Shown piece after piece: positions 35,033-46,930 of a stretch of DNA of 60,000 nt. The notes under the pieces were generated by a model. The model made no database searches. It was given only the letters and a program-made list of their open reading frames with translations, and was not told where the DNA came from. Numbering within the stretch: the first letter of the stretch is position 1; each line of letters starts with the position of its first letter. This DNA comes from Cryptomeria japonica (Eukaryota > Streptophyta > Pinopsida > Cupressales > Cupressaceae), in NCBI RefSeq assembly GCF_030272615.1, contig NC_081413.1, positions 604,440,709 through 604,500,708 of the forward strand, written 5' to 3'. The position numbers and the translations under genes were made by a program.

Positions 35033-36750
35033 TTAATTGACCTTATGTAGGGGAACAACCCCTAGCTGACCTCTAAGGCACTCAAAAGTAGTCTTAGGTA
35101 GAGGTTTAGTAAAGATATTTGCTAGCTACTCCTTGATAGATACATGCTCCAATAACACATCTTTACTCTGCACTTTCTCTCTCAAGAAATGATATTTCAG
35201 CTCAATATGCTTGGTTCTAACATGCAACATCGGGTTCTTTGAAATATTTATTGCACTGGTGTTGTCACATATAATATTTACTGGTTCTATGATCTTCATC
35301 TTGAATCCTTTCAAAATGTGTTTCATCCAGATTACCTAGGTACAATTCATATATGTTGCAACATATTCAACTTCAGCAGTGGACTGTGATATACAACTCT
35401 GCTTTTTTCTGCTCCATGATACAAGTCTTCCTCCAAGAAAGAATGCACCACTGGTTTTTCTCTTCCTATCATCAACATTACCTGTCCAGTCTATATCTGT
35501 ATAAACCTTCAAATCAAAGTTACCTTCATATGGATACCATAATCCATAGTCAATAGTACTTTTCAAATATCTGAATATCCTTTTGGTTGCTATCAAGTGT
35601 GTCTCTTTTGGATTCTTCTGAAATCTGGCAACTAAACCAACTGCATGAGCAATATCCGGTCTGCTATGAATAACATAATGCAGTTTCCCTATCATTGATT
35701 TGTACTCCTTTTCATCAACGAATGCGACATCATCATCCTTAGACAGTTTACAACTTGTAACCATTGGTGTCCCAACTGGTTTATAGTCACTCATTCCAAA
35801 TGCCTTCAATACCTCTTTCACATACTTAGACTGTGTGATAAAAATACCACTCTTCATCTGCTAAATTTGTAAACCTATGAAGAATTTTATCTTTCCTACT
35901 GGAGACATTTAAAATTCACTTTTCATTTCATTTGTAAAGTCATCACTCATGTCATCATTTCCTCCAAATATGATATCATCCACAAACACTTCACTAACCA
36001 GTATCTTATCTCCTTCAGATTTGAGATATATATCATTATCTTCACTGGTTCTCTGAAAAACTATCTTCATCAGGTGTGAATGTAGCCTTTCATACCATGC
36101 TCTTAGTGCTTGTTTCAAACCATATAGTGCCTTGTGAAGTTTGCACACCATATCCTTTGTATCAGTCAAAGCATAACCATATGGCTGCTTGATATATACT
36201 TCTTCCAATAGTCCATTTAGAAATGTTGACTTCACATCCATTTGATATAATTTGAATCCCTTATATGCTGCAAATGCAAGTAGAGTCCTAACACCTTCCA
36301 ATCTAGCAACTAGTACAAATGTCTCACCATAGTCTTCTCCTTCCTCTTGTGCATAACCTTTGCATACCAATCTAGCTTTGTTTTTAAATACTACTCCATC
36401 TTCATTCGGTTTATTCTTTAATACCTATTTAGTACCTATCACATTTTTATTCATCAGTCTAGGTACTAGGGTCTATGTATTGTTCTTCTCAATCTTGTCA
36501 AGCTCTTCTTCCATAGCTTTAATCCAGTGATCATCTCCAAATGCTTCCTTAGTAGTTCTAGGCTCAATAGTGAAGATCATGCAAGAATTTTCTCTAATTC
36601 TTCTTCTGGTTAATACTCCAATATCTTTATCTCTAATAATCTCGTTAGGATTATGATTGAGTCTCACATACTATGGAATTGCATGATCATTATCTTCAGG
36701 TTCTTCTTCCTCACTATCATCATCTTCTTCTGAATCTACCTATTTCAATT
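35033..36750 (-). pseudogene. pol: Reverse transcriptase and RNase H of element F (degenerate)
   Basis: The minus strand reads MEEELDKIEKNNT*TLVP, then the RT motifs [44 protein letters not shown] and the catalytic [10 protein letters not shown] (near 35970). RNase H follows with YTDIDWTGN, the Glu in STAEVEYVA and the Asp in CDNTSAINISKN, so its key residues remain. The end, FTKPLPKTTFECLRGQLG, runs to TAA at 35033-35035. In-frame stops occur at about 35909, 35860, 35334 and 35124. This is the best preserved RNase H in the window. Confidence 0.9.
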
Positions 36751-38329
36751 GAACCGGTACTACAACATTCACTTCACCAGCTTTTGGCTTCATCGGTTCT
36801 AGTTCTAAAATCAGAATGCAAGGTTCATCTTCCTTCTTTCCCTTACTAGTTTCTCCTGAAACTTCAGGACACTCATCCACTCGAACATCAGCACTTTCAA
36901 TGATTCTTTGTGTCCGATTGTTGTAACATTTGTAGGCCTTACTCTTGGTGGAGTAACCAATAAATATGCCTTCATCACTCTTAGCTTCAAAATAACTAAC
37001 ACAGTCACCTCTGGTGATAAAACATTTACTGCCAAAAATCTTAAAATAACTCACATTAGGTGATCTACCATACAAATATTCATAAGGAGCTTTATCCTTA
37101 CCTCTCTTTAACAATATTCGGTTCATAGTGTAGACAGTTGTGCTGACAACTTCTCTCCAGAATTTTTTTGCTACTCCTGTATAAGCATCATTCTATCAGC
37201 TTCAATAATTGGTCGATTGTTTCTATCTGCAATAACATTTTATTGTGGTGTCCTCAATGCAGAAAGTTATCTCTTAATTCCATTGTCTTCACAATATCTA
37301 GAGAATTCTTCTCAAGTAAATTCACCTCTTTGATTAGTCCTCGGAAACTGTATCTTCTTACCACTTTCCTTTTTAGCTAAGGCCTTGAATGCCTTGAACT
37401 TACTAAAGGCTTCTTTTTTATCCTTCAGTGACGTGACCCACATCATTCTTGAGCAATCATCAATGAAGATCATAAAATATTTGTCACCTTGAATACTTTT
37501 AGTCCTTATTGGTCCATAGAGGTTTGTATGAATCAAATCTAACAAATGTTCTATTGAGAAGGATTTTGTCTTAAAGGTTGAGGATGTCATCTTTCCTAAC
37601 TGGCATTCCTTACACAGAGCATTCATCGGTTTGTCCAACTGAGGCAAACCTCTTACCAAATTGGACTTACTAACCTTAACTATGTTATCAAAATTTATAT
37701 GACAAAATCTTAGATGCCAAAGCCAACTATCATCTACTTTAGCAATTAAATAGTTGTTGACTTTAGGATTCAAGTGAAACATGTTACCTTTTGTCTGCTT
37801 GCTAGTTGCAATCAGTTCACCTTTTCTCCCATAGATTTTGCATATTCCATTCTTGAATTCAAATGGATAACCTTTGTCATTGAGTTGAGCTACACTTAAA
37901 ATATTGTACTTTAATCCTTCAACCCAGTAGACATCATCTGCACTGCTCATTCCATTAAGAGAAATGGTTCCTTTTCCTTTTACCATGAAGGGTGAGTCAT
38001 TTCCAAATCTCACAACTCCTCCATCAAATTTCTTCAAAGTAATAAATTTACTCTGGTCACCGATCATCTGGTGTGAGCAACCACTATCTATGATCCAATC
38101 ATCAGAACTATCCATGTGAGAAACTAATGCCTTCTGATTAGATGATTCCTCTTTAATGGCAACAAAGACAATGTCTTCATTAGCATCTCCCTCAGATTCC
38201 TCATCAGTGATACCACCATCAACTGCAATAAGACAATATGTTTTTCCTTTTCCTTTGTACTTCTTGTACTTCTCATGCTTATGCCCATTGTCACCATTAG
38301 GATAGTTAGTTGCAATGTGTCTAATCTTG
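36751..38329 (-). pseudogene. pol: Protease and integrase of element F (degenerate)
   Basis: The minus strand has the protease site DWIIDSGCSHQM (DSG at 38080-38088) and then the typical FGNDSPFMVKGKGTISL. The pre-integrase zinc finger is visible as LWHLRFCHINF...CKECQLGK. The integrase core opens with DLIHTNLYGP, where the catalytic Asp has become Asn. FPRTNQRGEFT stands in place of the usual RSD-x-G-x-EF, so the second Asp is also lost. The region to 37130 is broken by several stops. The C-terminal module (YFKIFGSKCFITR, DEGIFIGYSTKSKAYKCYN) is clear at 36740-37126. The integrase is doubly inactivated. Confidence 0.88.
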
Positions 38330-39090
38330 TTTCAAGCAAAAAATTCCAAAGGTAATTTACCTCTGTACTTACTAGTACCTCTAGGTAACCACTTGGCCAA
38401 TAATGCTTCAAGCTCAATCAGACTGTCATCATCATCAACTTCTCTACTGGATCTAGACTCATAACTATGACTAACATCTTTTTTTTTCCTCATGGGTGGG
38501 TTAGAAATTGAATCTCTAAATGCATATTCAAATTTTTGAGCACAACCATCATAACCATTTAATTCAAATGTTGATTCTTTATCAGTAGACTTTATCTCCT
38601 GAATGGCTGCAACTCAGGTAGTGTAGACCGGTTGAAGAGTCCTCAACACCTTACCAATCACTATGGCATCCTCCACTTTACCACCACCACTCTTGATCTC
38701 ACGAACTATCTCTTTGATCCTCTGACCATACTGTTGAATATTCTCACCTTGAGCCATCCACATATCATCAAATTTACCTCTCAGACTCTCTTCTTTGGCA
38801 ATCTTCACATGCTCATCACCGCTATAGATTTCCTCAAGTTTCTTCCACACCTCATAAGTAGTCTCCAGACCATGGACATCAACATACTCTGAATCAGAAA
38901 AAGAACTGATAATGGCCTCCAATGCTTGATTATTTTCTTGTTTCTCTTTCTTTTGATCATCAGACATAGTTCCCCTAGGTGCAACATATTGAGTAACAAC
39001 ATGTTGCCAATATTGACTTCCTAGACTCTTCATATAGATTTTCATTTTGTAGTTTTCGCTATTAAACTTTGAACCTTATTTCTTCATCAT
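38330..39090 (-). pseudogene. gag: gag of element F (degenerate)
   Basis: The start is probably ATG at 39088-39090 (MMKK, then a TAA before GSKFNSENYKMKIYM). The long open part is 38614-39045: WQHVVTQYVAPRG, then the Gag core VWKKLEEIYSGDEHVKIAK and KVLRTLQPVY. After a stop the frame continues to the zinc knuckle near 38320-38350, which reads FFA*NKIRHIATNY: the first and last Cys are replaced and the second is a stop codon. It cannot bind zinc. Gag would have formed the particle. Confidence 0.82.
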
Positions 39091-39147
39091 GTTCTTCAAG
39101 ATATTTACCTCAAGGTATTAGGCTTAGACACTAGAGGACCTGAAATA

Positions 39148-39159
39148 CTTCGATACCAA
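39148..39159 (-). other. Primer-binding site of element F
   Basis: The minus strand reads TTGGTATCGAAG, one base after the LTR end. This is the copia Met-type site with changes. Confidence 0.78.
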
Positions 39160-39160
39160 T

Positions 39161-40567
39161 TGATGGTATGATGAACTAATAAGGATCTAGACAACTACTG
39201 AGAGGGGGGGGGGTGAATCAGTAGATAGAAAACTAATTAAATTTTCACCAAACTCAAAAAACAACCTCTTAAGTCAAACTCAGAGCTAACTGGTTCAAAC
39301 AAAGAACTACAAATTGCAATATCACTATCAAGTATACTAGTTTAACTGGTATAACAGAATAATAGTAAAACAACTCTGAAACTCTCAAACCTTTTAACCA
39401 AAAGATCAAAATACTTTATTGACAAAAGTAAATGCATATTTTAGATTACTGTCGGTCATCATATCATATCTAAGTGGATTTAACAGTTAAGCAAATTAAC
39501 CATATCAAACATAACCGCACAAAAAATTCACCACATGACACAATGATTTTGACGTGGAAACCCAAATGGGAGAAACCACGGTGGGGATGAATACCCACAA
39601 GTATTCTAAACTCTTATGAAGTTTTCCCTGTTAGGAGCCAAGCTTGTTAAAGCTTTACAAAAATTCATGTTAAGAACAGATCCTATTAGGGACCACCCGG
39701 TTAAGGGATTGACTCTAATGCCCCATTAGAAGCAATACCCTATTAGGAGTAACCTCGGTAGATGATTTGAAATCCAAACTAATGGATCACCTAGTTAGAC
39801 GATTTACATAACACTAAGCTTGTTAGAGCTTACCCTATTAAGGGATTTGACTGTTGTAATTATTAGAGAACAACAGGGGTTTGTTGATCTGGTGAATAGA
39901 ACTACTCTTCTTGATCAGATCCTTTACATTCTCCTATCTTCCTTCGCACATACTATAGATACATCTCCTGGTTCGAAAACCAATCACTCTTAAACTTTAA
40001 TAAAAATTGCCAACATTACAAAAAAACAACTCATCGACCTTATAAGAAAAACAATAGGCTAGTAACACACCACAAACCTAAGATCTCATAGAGATTACAA
40101 ACAAATCAGTTCAGTATGACCATTGGATTACATAACACTCATTGCACATCATTCAAGACAACCTCAACCACTCCTTGATCACCTCTTCATCAATCCCTGT
40201 AACTCATCATGCAATTTCCACTTCATGCAATGTACTCACTCATTCCCAAGATAAAACAGTTATCTCTATGTGCCAAAAGCCATTTGGAACTCTTCACATA
40301 CAACATGCATACATGGAATAATCATTACCATTCATCATTTAATCATAAACCAATACAACTGATTCACCAAGATCCATCGGTTAGGGTTTGTCAGATCAAC
40401 AAGTAGGGTTACCGGTTGATCTCACTGCTTCTCAAGTAATATCGGCTCCCTTCACTAGCTCACCTACCGATTGCAAAACAACATTATTACAACATCATTA
40501 CCAGTTATAATTGACATCAATGATAACATAACAGTTCATCAATGTAATCTTCATGTAAATGCCAACA
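39161..40567 (-). repeat. 5' LTR of element F
   Basis: 1407 bp. Minus-strand start TGTTGGCATTTACATG (from 40567), end TTCATCATACCATCA (39161). It aligns with the left LTR over its last 1 kb on the plus strand. A C-rich hairpin lies near its end. The base run after 40567 (CACCC) would be the target duplication, but its partner is lost. Confidence 0.87.
39195..39224 (-). other. LTR 3'-end hairpin (F)
   Basis: CTACTGA pairs with TCAGTAG (7 bp, perfect) around a 16-nt loop with a run of ten C on the minus strand. Confidence 0.62.
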
Positions 40568-40860
40568 CACCCCATCTACTTTAATCTTATTTATTCATAT
40601 TTGATCTTAAGAAGACTATGGGTCTCTATCAACATCATACAACCTATTTTCTTCACCTTATCCAAACCCTTTAGTCCATGTCCAATATCTTATCCATTCC
40701 TTACTTCTATCATCCATTATCCCCTTTCATCTTGCTTATCCTATTTGTATCCTATCTCCATCATATCCAAATTCATCACTGGATCTTGATCAACTCCAAT
40801 TCCATAATAATCTACCTCTGTCTTTCACCTATCCATTGAAATGGTCTACACCTTTCTAGA
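40568..40860 (+). pseudogene. Element J relic, continuation right of F
   Basis: Pyrimidine-rich, with Pro/Ser/Ile/His-rich open frames (40559-40789). It resembles in composition and scattered motifs (HPIHYP-like, PLSSCLS) the distal part of the H gag-like ORF. This assignment is weaker than for the left half. Confidence 0.35.
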
Positions 40861-41787
40861 TGGGGAAAAATAATTAAAAATTTCACTCAAAATTTGTCTC
40901 TAGAAGTTCATAAAAAATCCTGAAAAACCATGATAGATTTTGTCTTGGTCTAATTTTCATCATTGCAAAAATAAGACCTAATCATTGTTGTCTCCTCTAC
41001 CAAAATCTTTTTCTATGGCTTCTAGATCTAATGCCTACACATAAGAGGAAGGAAAACAATATTATTGATAGATTTTTTCCTTAGGTCAAACCCTAGGTTT
41101 GGAATTAACCCTAATTAAATTAAAATTTAATAGAAATACTAAAGTAAATGTTCAATGATATACATCAAATCTACTGCAATTGATGATGGATGATGAAGCA
41201 ATCCTCTTTATATGTGATGCAATAACATGAACATGAAAAACATAATCAAATACACATGCTTGCATTTAGATTGATGTAGATTTGCTACTCCATGATGCTT
41301 GAAGAATATGATGAAATGAAGTTCTACATTGAATTCTTGATGAGAAATGCTTGATGGATGTATAGATATCTTATAGTGTTAGAGTGTTATATGAAATAAA
41401 TAGGAAGAATGTTGTTATATAGGATTCCCAAGGTAATTTACCAATTAGGTCAACCTCCAATAATAAAATTGAGACATTGAGGACTAAAATTACTGAAGAG
41501 GGGAAATGCATCGATGCATTTAAATTAGGTCATATTTAAGGAGGACTAGGACACCCCAAGAACCATTTTATAGGGACTAGGATGCCTCAGGAACCATGGC
41601 TAGCCAAAAATAGGGTACTCAAGAAGGATATCAAGGTGCACAAAGTGAGGCACAAGTTCAAATCTTCATGCAAACAAATCACATGAGATTTGAGGTAAAA
41701 TAGGGCAAAAATAGACCTAGGAGAGAGCTAAGATAGGACACACTAAAGTAGGGACACAAAAGGTGGTGTAAATTATGTAGAGTTACA
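40861..41787 (-). repeat. K2: LTR-like sequence related to K1
   Basis: On the minus strand it begins TGTAACTCTACATAATTTACACC and soon has GTCCCTACTTTAG, matching the U3 start of K1. GGTTTGGAATTAACCCTAA near 41095 matches 28660. A TATA-like TATAAAGAGG (minus strand) lies near 41208. The left border, 40861 (TGGGGAAAAA), is approximate and no target duplication was found. Confidence 0.5.
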
Positions 41788-41857
41788 ACTTACAATGAGA
41801 AATATATATCTAATATCAACTCATTATTTACTTCTTACTAACAATTTTGCTAGATAT

Positions 41858-43201
41858 TGTTGTAGCTAGGATATGTTGTTGTCATTGATGTCAACATATT
41901 CCTTTGATTTGATGTTGCAGAGAGTTGTTTTCTAATTTGGTGATTGTTGTGAGTTAATATAGTTGGTTTACTTGTTTGGGATGCTGAATAAACTAGATAT
42001 ACTTAATTTTTTATTTATTCCATGATGTTATGTGGTAATTTGATTGAGTTGTGGATTTTGGTATGAAGATTGTCTTTATGTGTTCAGTGTTGCAATGTTC
42101 TGATATTTGATTTGTTGTGCTTCAAAATGATCTGATCTTAAGTTGCGGATTTGGGATAGTGTCTTGGATGTTCATGTGTATCTTCATTTCAGATGGTTCA
42201 TGATTTAGTGCTCTAGTTATCTTTCTAGTCCAAATTTTGGTTGTTAAGTGTTCATAAGTGTTAGCATGTTGATAGATGGAAATTTGAATAAGTGGTGTTG
42301 GTGCAGCTATTGTGGATGGTTCTAACGTGCTTGTTTTTGTTTCTTGATCATGTCCTATTTGTTTTGGTGGTCTGCATTGACCATCGTGCATTTTCTTGAA
42401 GAGCTTATGGATCCGATGATACTCTTCATGCTATGTAATATTTTTGGTGTTGTAGCACATTGTGGTTGATCTTGGCGATCTAGTGGAGTTATGCACGTTC
42501 GAGGACTTTATTTGGGTCCATGCTATGTAATCTATCACATGTATTAGTCTGGTGGTTTATTTATGTATCGTGTGATGTAATTTTGTAATTTGGTATTGAG
42601 GGTTTGAGCGGATCTTGTAGTCAAGGTTGATGAATTGTATTAATAGGTGTTAGATTCATGTAATTCATTAGTGGTGGTTGTGTCTACATTATCAAAGAGT
42701 TGTGTATGTCCAAATAAGAAAATTTATCCTTCGATGTGGTGTATTGAGCAAAGATTATTGCAAGGTATACAAATATGCTTAACCGGAACTATCATCAAGC
42801 ATTAGGAGATGCTATTCTTTCAGTTCATCTTAAATGGATTGTAGTCTGAATGTTATTGTAAGGTAGTGAGCCTTCCTTGAGGGTTGGAGCCTTCTGCATC
42901 ATCATATTTTGAGTAGTGAGCTCTAGGTAGTGTGCTTGAATACATGTGCATTCCCCATTGTAATATTTACACATACTACTGTAGAGTATTATATTATTGT
43001 GGGTAGGTTCCCATCATGGTATTTCCCTTAACCGAGTTTTCCACATCAAAATATTGGTGTTATGTGTGATGTTGTTATTATGTTCATCTTTACTATTGCT
43101 GAAGTTATTTAGATCTGAGATTGTGCTTAATTTGATTAATTCGGTGAAAACCAATTCACTCCCCCCCTCCTCTTATTTTTCCTTCATTGTTGTTTCCAAC
43201 A
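41858..43201 (+). repeat. 5' LTR of element I (copia)
   Basis: 1344 bp, TGTTGTAGCTAGG to TTGTTTCCAACA. The U3 has GTCATTGATGTCAACA. Near the end is TTCACTCCCCCCCTCC, but the flanking stem is weak. It is followed by a primer-binding site, so it is a 5' LTR in plus orientation. The 3' half of element I lies beyond the window. Confidence 0.82.
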
Positions 43202-43202
43202 A

Positions 43203-43216
43203 TTGGTATCAGAGAT
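43203..43216 (+). other. Primer-binding site of element I
   Basis: TTGGTATCAGAGAT, one base after the LTR end; the canonical copia Met-type site. Confidence 0.85.
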
Positions 43217-43257
43217 AGATCCTCTGGAAGAAGTTTGACCTCTTGAGGAGATCTAGG

Positions 43258-43643
43258 ATGACAACCTATGTGTTAAAGAAGGAGATTCTAAGGTTTGATG
43301 GAAATAACTACATTATATGGAAGGACCGGATGGAAGTTCATTTGAAGTGTCTTGGAGAAGAGTATTGGAAGATTACAAAGAATACCTATAATGTTCCTCT
43401 GAATGGACCGATTACTGCTGCTAAGATCAAGGATGTTGAACATAATATAAGAGATAAGGAAGCATTGCTAAGTGCCTTGACTGATTTAATGATGACTAAT
43501 GTGATGGGTTTGCAGACTGTACATGAGATTTGGGATAAGTTAGAGACCTTGTATAGAGGAGATAAACATGTCAAAGTTGCTAAGTTGTACAGTTTGAAAG
43601 GAATGTATGAGATGTTGAAGATGGGAGAAGATGAGAACATATC
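43258..43643 (+). pseudogene. gag: gag of element I, N-terminal part, cut by element G
   Basis: ATG 43258 opens MTTYVLKKEILRFDGNNYI, then W-KDRMEVHLKCLGEEYW and the Gag core TVHEIWDKLETLYRGDKHVK. It is intact for 128 codons with no stop, the least damaged copia coding stretch here. It ends in ...EDENI where the LTR of element G begins at about 43644. I prefer ATG 43258 over the in-frame ATG at 43243 because the alignment with other copia Gags starts there. The rest of the element is outside the window. Confidence 0.82.
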
Positions 43644-44535
43644 TGATGAGTAATGATAAACAATAGATACCCCAACTAGTACTAAGAGGGGGGGTGAATT
43701 AGTACAGATAAAAACTTTATCAACAAATTGTCTAGTTAAAACAATATCAACTGGTTATCACCATTACTAGACTTAACCATAGCAATACTGGTTAAACATA
43801 GTAAGACACCATACACCATAAACTGATAAGTTTGAAAACTTCAAATATGATCTATACTCGACATTAGCTTCATCCATAAATATATGGAAGTGGTATACTG
43901 GTAATACCATAACCTATTGACTCTACATGCATAATTTCTAAACCAAATAATTCATAAGCATCACATTAAAAATGCATAACACATAACACATAAATTTTTC
44001 ATGTGGAAACCCAAATGGAAAAAACCACGGTGGGGATGAGTACCCACAAGCTTGTTTTCAACTCTTTTGAAGCTCACCTTGTTAGGAGCCTAGTGCGGTT
44101 AAAGACTTTAAAATAAGGTTCTGCTAGAAACCAATCATGTTAGAGATCACCCGATTAAGGGATGGCTATATACCCTTTTAAAGGTTACCTCGCTAGAGGA
44201 TTTGAAGAACTCAATGATCTTGAGTCACCTGGTTACAGGTTTTATAATAAGCATGTTAAAGCTACCCGGTAAAGGATTTTCCAACTGTTGAAATGATTAG
44301 AAGGCAATAGGTAAAACTTTGATCTGATAATAGCACTACATGCCAAGGCAGATCCTTTTCATATCCTCTACTCTACAATCACACTTTGCAGTTTCCCTCT
44401 TACTGGTCTGGCAAGTATCAAATATCTCTTTACTCAAATACACTCACACAACATTTTCCAACAACTTTACAATAACCAACATCATCAACCTTATAGACAA
44501 TAGATAGGTTGGTAGCATAAACCCTAAACCCTAAG
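43644..44535 (-). repeat. 3' LTR of element G, left part (split by element H)
   Basis: The plus-strand start TGATGAGTAATGAT aligns with the start of the F LTR (TGATGGTATGATGAAC). It shares blocks with F, such as GGTGGGGATGA and TACCCACAAG. It is cut at 44535 (CTAAG) by element H and resumes at 57080. Combined length is about 1383 bp, close to F's 1407 bp. The left border is ambiguous between 43644 and 43654. Confidence 0.8.
43679..43705 (-). other. LTR 3'-end hairpin (G)
   Basis: GTACTAA pairs with TTAGTAC (7 bp, perfect) around a 13-nt loop with seven C on the minus strand. Compared with F, two pairs have changed on both sides. Confidence 0.65.
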
Positions 44536-45687
44536 TGTGTGTGTGAAAAGTGGACCTATATCTATATCTGAAATACACAACACTTCAATTAAGTCATTAG
44601 ATACATGGTTAGATAGATATAAGCATGAATAATAAAACCATAACAAATCGACCCATTGCCTTCTAGTAGATGCGAGTTTAGATTGCTCTTGGATTGCTAA
44701 GCTATCTAGTGACTAGACAACACCTAAACGAAGGATTTTTAATCTATATGAGCATGAATATGAGCTAAATGGATGCAAGATTTAAGCTAGATATGCAAGA
44801 TTAATCTAGCATGATTTAAGCAATATATGAATTTTTAAGCTAAATGATTTAAACAATATGAAATAACTAATATGCAATATCTCAATGCAAATTCTCAATG
44901 AACCTAGAGCAAAAAAAACATAATAACAATATATTCTCCAGGATTTTTGAATGAGAGATGAGAGCCTGAATTTATAGAAAATTCAGAAAGAAACCAACGG
45001 TTGAGATCAAATGATGATGAGCAGTTAAGATTTTCCAAGAGGAAGCACAATCCAGGTGAATTGATGTGATTGGATTCTTTTCTCAATTTTAAAGGAGATT
45101 GAACTAAAATTAAGATAAAATCAAGAAAAAACTGATTTATTTTCTATTTCATTGAATTTTAAGATTTAATTGTTTTAATTGCTTTCTTTGAGATTATCTA
45201 TCAATTTTTTATTTGTTTTTTTCAAGATTATCTCCAATTGATTTCTTTTCTTAAATTTTAATTCTTTTTTTGTCAGTTAATTCCCTTTTTTTATTTATTT
45301 CCCTTTTTGAAGATTTCTGCTCATAATTTCCAATTCCTCTTTTTTGATTTGTTTCCTTTTTTGAAGATTTATGGCATTTTTTATTTATTTTTCAAATTAA
45401 TTCCTCTTTTTTGATGATTCAATGGAAAATTGATTTATTTAATTAAATATGCTAGGACATTTAATAAAATAAATAGGATAATTGTTTAAAAATGATTTAC
45501 TTGGAATGATCAATTAATTAAATAAATATTTAATTAATATTGAGTGATTAATTTTGTCATGTGACATTGATGATTTTAGAAATTAATTGTGTGCTCAAGA
45601 TTTATTTAATTTCCTTTGGTTAGGACCTTGGTGACGTTATCGAGATTAGGGGCTCATGGTTTAGATGACCATTTTTAGGGTATTACA
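44536..45687 (-). repeat. 3' LTR of element H
   Basis: 1152 bp. Minus-strand start TGTAATACCCTAAAAATGG, end TTTTCACACACACACA. A TATA-like CTATAAATTC (minus) lies near 44965. The T-rich U3 has internal repeats of a TTTGATTTGTTTCCTTTTT type (45270-45420). Confidence 0.9.
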
Positions 45688-45702
45688 TTTGCCCCTTTTT
45701 GA
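45688..45702 (-). promoter_or_regulatory. Polypurine tract of element H
   Basis: The minus strand reads AAAAAGGGGCAAA directly before the 3' LTR. This fixes the orientation with the primer-binding site. Confidence 0.7.
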
Positions 45703-45769
45703 ATTAATGTGCGAGCAGCACGTTGGTTCAAAGAAAAATTGATGTCTAGGAGATACTAGTTTTGAACTT

Positions 45770-46200
45770 GATTGATCACGAACTAGATGAAGAGCGAGGT
45801 GTTTAGCTTGGTTTGAAATGATGAAGCTAAATAGAGTTGATTAAAGCGATATTGATCTCGAACTTGATTGATCAATGAGCGGATCTTACTGATCTAGAAC
45901 TTGATTGAACTAGACACAGTGAGTGAAGATAAAATCGATCTTGAACTTGATTGATCAAGACACGATGAGCAAAGATAAACCATCCAGCTTGATTCAATGC
46001 AATGAAACTAAACACCTGCTTAGATTGAGTATGATCGAAGATACTCTTTAAACCCTTGATTGAGTTTAAATGAATAACCAGCTTGATGAAAAGCGATGAA
46101 ACTGATTAAGGTTAAGAGATTAATTCAGACAAAGACAATATCAGCTTGATATGAAGTGATAAAACTGATATGCCCCTAGCGATAATAATTTGATTGATTT
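45770..46200. repeat. Cluster of short imperfect direct repeats in element H
   Basis: AGCTTGATT...ATGAAACTAA-like units occur at about 45804, 45985, 46079 and 46142. GAACTTGATTGATCA-like units occur at about 45774, 45868, 45897 and 45942. No ORF explains them. They lie between the polypurine tract and the PMD gene. Confidence 0.6.
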
Positions 46201-46930
46201 TCTTTAGTTAAAAAAGATTTTTTTGCTTGACTTTCGATGGAGATTTGAAAATTTTCTCAACATTTGAAGATGTGAGGTCATAAGGTCATGAGTATGCCCC
46301 ATCAAGAGTGAAATCGAAAGATAGCGAGGGTTGTGCAGTGATTGTAGGCAATTTTGAGCAATGATAAGTTATTTTGAGCACAAATTGGTTCAAAGGAATT
46401 TTTTGAAAATTTTGCGTTGATTGATAAGAAATTCAGCACAAAGTTGATTTGTAGAAATTAAATTGAGATTCAGCTTTGATTCATGAGAAATTGAGCGCAA
46501 TTTGAATAAAGAATAAGCATTTGATGAAAAAGGCGCTAAGTGGTCCAAATTATTAAATTGACTAGCAAAATGATCTTGAATTTTGATTTCGATCCCGAAA
46601 ATGGAATCGGAATGAGTGAATTAGCTAAGGGTACAATTTTCATGTCCATCGGAGCAAGTTGAAAAATTAGTGTTTTGGCTATATATGGGACAAAGGTGTC
46701 ATTTTCAATTCATTTTAACCCTCCAAAGTTTGAAAATTCAAAAAGCCTTCTGTGAGAAAAATGGTGGTCCCTACTCATGAGCATCAATTCAAGTGCCAGA
46801 GATGACATAATCAACCTTGACACTATGAGCCACCAGTAATTGATCTATCTTAAGCCTGTTATTCATTCCAAATTTGAATTTTTTTGTTGATTTTCCAAGT
46901 TTTTTGGTATGTTGAGTCGAGTTTTATCAT

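Larger units (their letters stand above)
33625..40567 (-). mobile_element. Element F: degenerate Ty1/copia retrotransposon, 3' LTR truncated
   Basis: Minus orientation: 5' LTR 39161-40567, primer-binding site 39148-39159, gag, protease, integrase, reverse transcriptase, RNase H, polypurine tract 34667-34678, 3' LTR 33625-34666. The 3' LTR lacks the part equal to 39161-39525, so the left end and one target duplication are gone. Pol is closely related to that of element G. It lies inside relic J. Confidence 0.88.

Noticed and set aside
38124-38417. Minus-strand 97-codon ORF
   Set aside because: It is in a shifted frame over the gag/protease region of F; the Gag-like frame is the other one.
41858-43201. 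LTR hairpin in element I
   Set aside because: TTCACTCCCCCCCTCC is present, but the flanks (AAAACCAA and TTATTTTT) pair with two central mismatches, so it was not counted among the hairpins.
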